From Cytophagaceae bacterium (GTDB taxonomy: Bacteria; Bacteroidota; Bacteroidia; Flavobacteriales; Flavobacteriaceae), in contig PALD01000049.1 in NCBI GenBank assembly GCA_002710685.1, forward strand, positions 186,001 through 250,000: DNA of 64,000 nucleotides. Direction: 5' to 3'. The notes under the pieces are model-generated. The model ran no database searches and had not been told where the DNA came from. It worked only from the letters and a program-made list of their open reading frames with translations. Positions 58,849 to 64,000 of this stretch are shown here, in pieces. Numbering within the stretch: position 1 is the first letter of the stretch; each line of letters opens with the position of its first letter. The position numbers were made by a program, and so were the translations under genes.

Positions 58849-59712
58849 TTAGTTATGGGGCAAGGCAACTTTTACCATCACTGGAAAATGGTCTGAAATA
58901 TAACGATTACCACGTTGCCCATCAAGCACATGATAGCGCAAGGGCATGGTGCCGTTTTTCAAGAACACATAATCTATCCTGTTTGAAGCATCACGCCCCA
59001 CGGCATCCCAACCGCTGGCGGTGTATGCCGGTCCATAACTTTGGGTAGCTTCAACCGTGGTGAAGCTGTCATCAAAACCATTTGTTGTAATGGTGCTATA
59101 TGCCTTGCTCTCTGGATTTGAGTTGAAGTCCCCGGTCAAGACCACGGGTTGCCCCGCGGCGATGGCCTTGACTTTTGCAACGATCAAGGCAGCACTTTGC
59201 ACACGCGCTTCTTTACCACGGTGGTCAAAGTGGGTGTTGAAATGATAAAACTCTATCCCGCTTTCATTATCCTTGAACAGTGCCCAGGTTACAATGCGTG
59301 GCAATGCTGCATCCCAACCCTTGACGGCAACCTTGCCAGGAGTTTCAGATAGCCAGAAGGTGTCACTTTTTAAAAGTGTAAACCGGTCTTTTCTATAAAA
59401 AATAGGAGAGAACTCACCCGCGTTGCCACCTTCACGGCCTATGCCCACATGGGCAAAAGCCGGTAGGCGGTCCTGCATATCCACAAGTTGGGCGTAGGTT
59501 ACTTCCTGCCCGCCTATCAGGTCAGCTTCATAAAACCGCATGGCCCCGGCTACCCAGTCCCTGCGGTTTTCCCAGATGTTGATGCCATCATCAGGACTAT
59601 TGTAGCGTACGTTGAAGGATACTACATTAATGGTGAGGTTCTTTTGGCAATAGCCAGAAAAGCCACCTAATGCCATCATGGCAATTACAATTATTTTCTT
59701 AATTACTCCCAT
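58849..59712 (-). CDS. Endonuclease/exonuclease/phosphatase-family enzyme (second copy)
   Basis: A 287-residue secreted relative with a signal peptide (MMALGGFSGYCQ) and the same motifs: VVSFNVRYNSPDD at the start (Asn), LIGGQEVTYAQ with the metal-binding Glu, HFNTHFDHRGKEAR, VLTGDFNSNPESK, and RIDYVFLKNG and ISDHFPVMVKV at the end with the active-site Asp-His. The start overlaps the stop of the SusD gene by ten bases and the next EEP gene follows after 15 bases. It is not clearly closer to a nuclease, a sphingomyelinase or a phosphatase. Confidence 0.9.
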   Translation of the reverse strand: MGVIKKIIVIAMMALGGFSGYCQKNLTINVVSFNVRYNSPDDGINIWENRRDWVAGAMRFYEADLIGGQEVTYAQLVDMQDRLPAFAHVGIGREGGNAGEFSPIFYRKDRFTLLKSDTFWLSETPGKVAVKGWDAALPRIVTWALFKDNESGIEFYHFNTHFDHRGKEARVQSAALIVAKVKAIAAGQPVVLTGDFNSNPESKAYSTITTNGFDDSFTTVEATQSYGPAYTASGWDAVGRDASNRIDYVFLKNGTMPLRYHVLDGQRGNRYISDHFPVMVKVALPHN

Positions 59713-61442
59713 CCTGGATTTTGTTGAAGGTTCGGGTTAAGTTGCAATTCTATACGCGGAATAGGGTAGAGGTAATCCTTGTTTTCATCAAAAGACCTGT
59801 TGTTAAAACTAGGATGTGGGTCAATAAGGCCGTTAGCATCCAGGGTAAAATCACCTCCCAGTTTATAGTATTGCACACCGCTTATGGGGTTTGCCGGACG
59901 GTCACCTTCATAAAGCACCACATTGGCCTGCCCGTCACCGGTAAGGTCATATTCTCCAGCCCCGGGAAAGTACAATCCCCTAATGGGCTGTGTAAGGGTT
60001 TGCCCCGCCTTCCAGCGTACCACATCATCCCATCTAAAGTTTTCCATGTATAGCTCTATGCGCCTTTCCCTACGTATCTCCAGGATTATGCCTTTGTTGG
60101 TCCCGCTTACCGCAGTGTACTGTGCCGCCATAAAAGCATCTGGGTCAGCATTTGCTGATGCAAGAAGTACGTGTGGCATCCCCACGCGGTCCCTCAATAG
60201 GTTGATGGACACGTCAAGACCTTCCTGGGTCAGGGTTTCCAGTTCTGCTTTCGCTTCAGCGAAATTGAGCAACACTTCCCCAAAACGGAATATGGGCAAA
60301 TCTGTGATTGACTGGTTATTTGTATCATATACCGGCTCGGTAACATATTTTGTGATTTGATAACCTGTTACCGTTGCGCCCAGGTTTGGCGCAAGCTCGA
60401 TTGACTGCCCGACACGGGTATATCCAGGAGTTCGGATGGTTTGTGCAAGCCTGGGGTCACGGCCCTCTACCTCTTGGAGAAACGATAGTTGATCATAATT
60501 TGCCTGGTCGGTAAACCTGGTGCCATCAGCATTGAGGTAGCTGTTCACAAGGTCCTTGGGCATTCCCGGCCTGCCATAAGAAGATGTGGTGACATAATAG
60601 TTTACGTTATGGCCAATGTTCAAATCTTCAGAGTATGCCCTTGCCAGGATATACTCAGTTTCATTGGCATCATGAGAATTGAAAAGCTCCATATAGTCTT
60701 TTTCAGGATTGCCGGTGGCGTACACACCATAAGGTGAGTTGTCCATCAATTGTTGAGAGGCACTCACGGCGGCCTCAAGATATTTTTCATAACCTGTGAT
60801 GCCCCTGTATTTTTCAAATGTGCCTTCATAAAGACCCACACGGGATTTTAGTGCCAGTGCGGTATATTTATTTATTTGAAACACATTTTGATCTGCACGC
60901 ATGTTCTCAATGGCCCAGTCCAGGTCTTCCATAATCTTGTCCACCACAAATTGACGGGGATCACGTGCCATAGTAAGCGCTTCCTTATCATCTGGGTCTA
61001 TGGGTTCTTCATACCAGGGCACTTCGCCAAAACGCTGTACCTTCTCAAAGTAGAACCATGCCCTGAAAAAGCGTGCGACCCCACCATAATGAGCTTTTGC
61101 CGCTTCGTCATCAGCTTTTTCATAATGTTGTAGAAAGAAATTGATGTCTCGCAGGTAATCCCAGCTCCAGCCACCGCCTGAGGTAGGAACCAGCCTGGCG
61201 CCACGCATCTCATCGCTTAGCTCTGTTTGAATAATATTATCTGTGGATGACTCCCCGTTATAAATCGAGGTACTGGGAAACATCCTGTAAAATCCATTAG
61301 TGTAGAGCTCAAGGTCGCTTGCCGTATTAAAGAACGTCTCTGCGGTAATTTCAGACAAGGGCTGCTTATCTAGAAAATCATCACTGCATGATGACAGTAG
61401 GAGTGCAGTACATAAACCAGTAAGTATATATCTAAGTTTCAT
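59703..61442 (-). CDS. SusD/RagB-family surface lipoprotein
   Basis: A 579-residue nutrient-binding lipoprotein: lipobox LCTALLLSSCSDDFLDKQPLSE, then the tetratricopeptide-like helix scaffold (ARFFRAWFYFEKVQRFGEVPW is the typical SusD block, near residue 107) and a long C-terminal region beginning RDVGMPHV-like text and ending LQLNPNLQQNPGWE, the common SusD C-terminus. It sits on the cell surface and holds substrate over the SusC pore. Its gene follows the SusC gene after 13 bases and overlaps the EEP gene. The ligand is not known. Confidence 0.95.
   Translation of the reverse strand: MKLRYILTGLCTALLLSSCSDDFLDKQPLSEITAETFFNTASDLELYTNGFYRMFPSTSIYNGESSTDNIIQTELSDEMRGARLVPTSGGGWSWDYLRDINFFLQHYEKADDEAAKAHYGGVARFFRAWFYFEKVQRFGEVPWYEEPIDPDDKEALTMARDPRQFVVDKIMEDLDWAIENMRADQNVFQINKYTALALKSRVGLYEGTFEKYRGITGYEKYLEAAVSASQQLMDNSPYGVYATGNPEKDYMELFNSHDANETEYILARAYSEDLNIGHNVNYYVTTSSYGRPGMPKDLVNSYLNADGTRFTDQANYDQLSFLQEVEGRDPRLAQTIRTPGYTRVGQSIELAPNLGATVTGYQITKYVTEPVYDTNNQSITDLPIFRFGEVLLNFAEAKAELETLTQEGLDVSINLLRDRVGMPHVLLASANADPDAFMAAQYTAVSGTNKGIILEIRRERRIELYMENFRWDDVVRWKAGQTLTQPIRGLYFPGAGEYDLTGDGQANVVLYEGDRPANPISGVQYYKLGGDFTLDANGLIDPHPSFNNRSFDENKDYLYPIPRIELQLNPNLQQNPGWE
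60249..60264. repeat. Dispersed palindrome, TTTCGCT-TC-AGCGAAA
   Basis: Perfect 7-bp arms in the SusD gene, encoding FAEAKA on the minus strand. Confidence 0.6.
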
Positions 61443-61455
61443 TATGCGATTTTTT

Positions 61456-64000
61456 TTAGAATTGTAAGGTTACCCCAAAGGAGTATGTTTTTGAGAAAGG
61501 ATTAACCTGTGCGGTACCCCGGTTTGCCGATGTTGATGGTCTGTTGAGGTTTACCGTGGCACTGGCTGCTTCGGGGTCTATATAATCAGTGAGCGGTGAA
61601 AAGGTCAACATGTTCTCCCCACTGAAAAATACACGTAGCTTCAAGGCCGGAGAGTCTGATATCCATCCTTGTGGGATGGTATATCCCAGGGTAAGGTTCT
61701 TTAACCCTAGATAGGCCACGCTCTGCATATAACGGTCGTTTACCTTTTCAAGCGAGCCTCCCAGTGCGATATACCCAAAGTTGCGCGGGAAATATGCATC
61801 TGTGTTCTCTGGGGTCCATATCTCATCAACAAGGTCCTTTCTTATGTATGAGTTGTAGGGCCTGTTGTATTGTGCCCAGAACATACGGGAGTCTGAGTTA
61901 GGGTACCAGTCCTGCTGGCCTACCCCCTGCCAGAACATGGAAAAGTCAAACCCCTTCCAGTTTGCATTTGCCGTAAGGCTATATAAATATTGCGGGGCTG
62001 TGTTGCCTATGACTTCACGGTCACCGGGATTATCAACGGTATTCTCACCCTCACCAACAAAGCCATCCCCATCCAGGTCCATATATTTTACATCGCCCGG
62101 TTGTAGGCCTGCTGCTGATGCGGTGATACGGTTAGATACAAAGCTCTGGTCAGCATGGTTTGCGATTTCTTCAGCACTTTGAAAAAGCCCCTCTATGTGA
62201 TACCCCCATAGTTCGCCTATGGTCATGCCCTCATAAAAATCCACGAGACTGCGGTTAGGGTTGTCAAAGCTTGTTATTTTAGAAATGGAGTTGGACAAAT
62301 TACCCGTTATGGAATAGGTTAAGGGCGCACTGCCCAACTCAAACGAGTTGCTGTAGGTGACACTGACCTCAAAGCCCTTGGTCCTAAGGTCTGCAGCGTT
62401 TTCTAAGGGAGAACTGGCACCCAGGATGCTGGGCAAGGTAGCGCCAGGTACGAGCATGCCATCTGTATCTCTTTGAAACCAGTCAAAACTGGCAGAAAGG
62501 GTATTGTTCATTATAGAAAAGTCAATGCCCAGGTCTAAAGTACTTACCTCTTCCCACGTTATCTCGGTAGGATTAAGGGCAGGTGACTCAATATAATTTA
62601 ACCTACTGCCGTTCATCACATAATCATAGGTGCCGTTGGGCAGGGTAGGGAAGTAGGCGTAGTTTGATATGTTTTGATTGCCCAGGGAACCGTAAGAGGC
62701 CCTTAGTTTAAGCAGGTCAAATGTCTCACCAGTAAAACCTTTGAAAAATTCTTCTTTGTTAAGAAGCCACGCACCAGAAAATGAGGGGAAGAATCCCCAG
62801 CGATAATCTTTGGGAAAACGTGATGTGGCATCGTACCTTCCATTAAGTTCTAAAACATATTTGTCTTGGTAATCATAGGTCAAGCGGTAAAAAAGACCTT
62901 GCAGGGCCCACTCAGTCGCAGATCCAGAAGCTGTGGGATTACTAGTGGCAAGACCCAGGGAGTTGAGGTCGTTTGAAATCAGGTTTTGCTTACTGGCAGA
63001 GATACTCTTTGCCATATAATGTTCTTGGTTAAAACCTAAGGTTGCCTTAAGCGAATGATCGCCAAAATAACCCCTGTATTCCCCATAGACGTTAAGTGCA
63101 TCATATTTACTCTCCGTGCGGTATTCATTTAAATAATCATTACCAAAAAGGCCTATTTCTTCAGGATAAATGGAATATGGAATACGTGTTGAGCGCTGAA
63201 AACGGCTATAGTTGTTACGTCTTATGGCATAGCTGCCATGAAGCGATAGGCCATCAAAGGGAGTTATTTCCGCGGAAGCGATATTAGAAAACTCATTGTT
63301 AGTGGTCTCCTGCCTTGAGGTTCCCTGCAGCAGGGCGGCATAGACACCATCGCCTATGGTGTAGTTGTTAAGTTCTGTGCGCCATAATGCACCACCATTA
63401 GGGTTAATAGGTACATAAGAGGGTAGCGCATGTACCCACATCAAGCTGCTCCATACATTGCGATAGGTGCCATACTGGCTACCACTGTGCTCAATATCCT
63501 CATCGCTGTTGTATTGCATGTTGTTGGAAAATGAAAGCCATTCATTGGCCTGTATGTCCACCTTGCCCCGCAGGTTGTATTTATCGTATGAGTCATCCTG
63601 AACCTTCAGGATGCCGGTGGACTGGTAATTGCGGTATGAGAAATAACCCTTGATTTTCTCAGAACCTCCAGAAATCGAAGCATTATAAATCTGTGAGGGA
63701 TAGGTGTCCCTAAAGAATGTGTGCCACCAGTCAGTATACCCATAATGTACATACTGCTCACGGCCATTGCGCTGGTCAATCACAACGCGTGCCAATGAGG
63801 GATCCCGTGAAACCTCAAGAAGCGCCTGCATGTCTTCTTCGGTATAACCCGTATATGATGCGCCACTGTTGTTTCTAAAAGCTTCATCGACAATGGATAC
63901 CGCTTTGTAGGGGTCCGTGAGAAAATCGGTATTCATGGTGGGAGAACTAATGGCGGTCGTTACTCCCAGGTTGACCTGTATATTTCCTTTTTTTGCGTTT
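61456..64000 (-). CDS. SusC/RagA-family TonB-linked outer-membrane transporter (5' partial)
   Basis: At least 848 residues; the frame is open to the window edge, so the N-terminal signal, carboxypeptidase-like domain and most of the plug lie outside. The visible start (KKGNIQVNLGVTT) is the end of the TonB-receptor plug, typical of SusC, followed by a barrel with WHTFFRDTYPSQIYNASISGG and the many aromatic-ended strands, finishing with FSKTYSFGVTLQF (C-terminal Phe). It imports a substrate bound by SusD with energy from TonB. An internal Met codon at 63936 is not a start. A TTCCGCGGAA palindrome at 63268 is in frame as ASAE. Confidence 0.93.
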   Translation of the reverse strand, partial: NAKKGNIQVNLGVTTAISSPTMNTDFLTDPYKAVSIVDEAFRNNSGASYTGYTEEDMQALLEVSRDPSLARVVIDQRNGREQYVHYGYTDWWHTFFRDTYPSQIYNASISGGSEKIKGYFSYRNYQSTGILKVQDDSYDKYNLRGKVDIQANEWLSFSNNMQYNSDEDIEHSGSQYGTYRNVWSSLMWVHALPSYVPINPNGGALWRTELNNYTIGDGVYAALLQGTSRQETTNNEFSNIASAEITPFDGLSLHGSYAIRRNNYSRFQRSTRIPYSIYPEEIGLFGNDYLNEYRTESKYDALNVYGEYRGYFGDHSLKATLGFNQEHYMAKSISASKQNLISNDLNSLGLATSNPTASGSATEWALQGLFYRLTYDYQDKYVLELNGRYDATSRFPKDYRWGFFPSFSGAWLLNKEEFFKGFTGETFDLLKLRASYGSLGNQNISNYAYFPTLPNGTYDYVMNGSRLNYIESPALNPTEITWEEVSTLDLGIDFSIMNNTLSASFDWFQRDTDGMLVPGATLPSILGASSPLENAADLRTKGFEVSVTYSNSFELGSAPLTYSITGNLSNSISKITSFDNPNRSLVDFYEGMTIGELWGYHIEGLFQSAEEIANHADQSFVSNRITASAAGLQPGDVKYMDLDGDGFVGEGENTVDNPGDREVIGNTAPQYLYSLTANANWKGFDFSMFWQGVGQQDWYPNSDSRMFWAQYNRPYNSYIRKDLVDEIWTPENTDAYFPRNFGYIALGGSLEKVNDRYMQSVAYLGLKNLTLGYTIPQGWISDSPALKLRVFFSGENMLTFSPLTDYIDPEAASATVNLNRPSTSANRGTAQVNPFSKTYSFGVTLQF
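63268..63277. repeat. Dispersed palindrome, TTCCGC core
   Basis: TTCCGCGGAA inside the SusC gene, encoding ASAE on the minus strand, as in the CarboxypepD_reg-like gene at 16526. Confidence 0.5.

Noticed and set aside
1-64000. CRISPR arrays, tRNA or rRNA genes, insertion sequences
   Set aside because: No regularly spaced direct repeats, no tRNA-like or rRNA stretches and no transposase genes were seen on either strand.

Overview
The window is a stretch of chromosome from a member of the Bacteroidota, almost certainly a marine-type Flavobacteriaceae. The evidence is a C-terminal type IX secretion sorting domain (gene ending at 5717), a SusC/SusD pair at the right edge, promoters of the Bacteroidota TAnnTTTG type, a DUF6702 protein and an M1 peptidase side by side, and a eukaryote-like acyl-CoA-binding protein beside phospholipid genes. 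Genus cannot be decided. No rRNA, tRNA, CRISPR array, insertion sequence or prophage was seen.

Layout. 1-5706 (+): a DUF3857/transglutaminase-like protein (cut by the left edge), a MazG-like pyrophosphohydrolase, aroA, queA and rlmN. 5717-11476: a T9SS cargo protein (-), then polyprenyl synthase, a porin and an O-methyltransferase (+). 11598-20313 (-): PAP2 phosphatase and TatA; M1 peptidase; DUF6702; two tandem diverged CarboxypepD_reg-like proteins; and a GT2 / ECF sigma / NRAMP-like operon. 20511-28625: fasciclin lipoprotein (+), murB and an aminotransferase (-), an aspartyl protease with PDZ domain (+), DUF1573 (-) and valS (+). 28622-33384 (-): rsfS-ftsH, then LUD-cdsA-psd-ACBP, a membrane-lipid operon. 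33470-39388: birA, an SRPBCC protein, pyrE, a NUDIX hydrolase, an M14 peptidase, a DNA glycosylase and a Tat-exported TIM-barrel protein.

39600-42245 is a low-GC accessory island: two small unknown genes and a long protein with a PD-(D/E)XK-like nuclease end, separated by a hairpin element and bounded by short complementary motifs that resemble integron cassette borders. It is followed by a small membrane-protein gene broken by an in-frame TAG, then a secreted protein and an outer-membrane barrel. 44366-48543 (-) is a putative copper-handling cluster: two paralogous small cysteine-motif proteins around a lipoprotein, an MbnP-family lipoprotein, a di-haem peroxidase (MbnH/MauG type) and an outer-membrane barrel with a Cys-rich start. 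48616-52586 (-) encodes a three-subunit periplasmic molybdenum oxidoreductase of the PaoABC/xanthine dehydrogenase type. 52726-57756 holds a HAD phosphatase, a DJ-1/PfpI lipoprotein, a subtilisin-like lipoprotein, a VOC protein and an acyltransferase. 58003-64000 (-) is a SusC/SusD nutrient-uptake locus with two endonuclease/exonuclease/phosphatase enzymes; SusC is cut by the right edge.

Two features run through the whole window. Short palindromes with arms TTT(C/G)GC...GC(G/C)AAA, or TTTGGG...CCCAAA, occur about 25 times in genes and between them, with matching changes in both arms; none was seen in the 39.6-42.2 kb island. Several genes also have a TAnnTTTG promoter box only 4-6 bases before the start codon, which suggests leaderless or near-leaderless transcripts.
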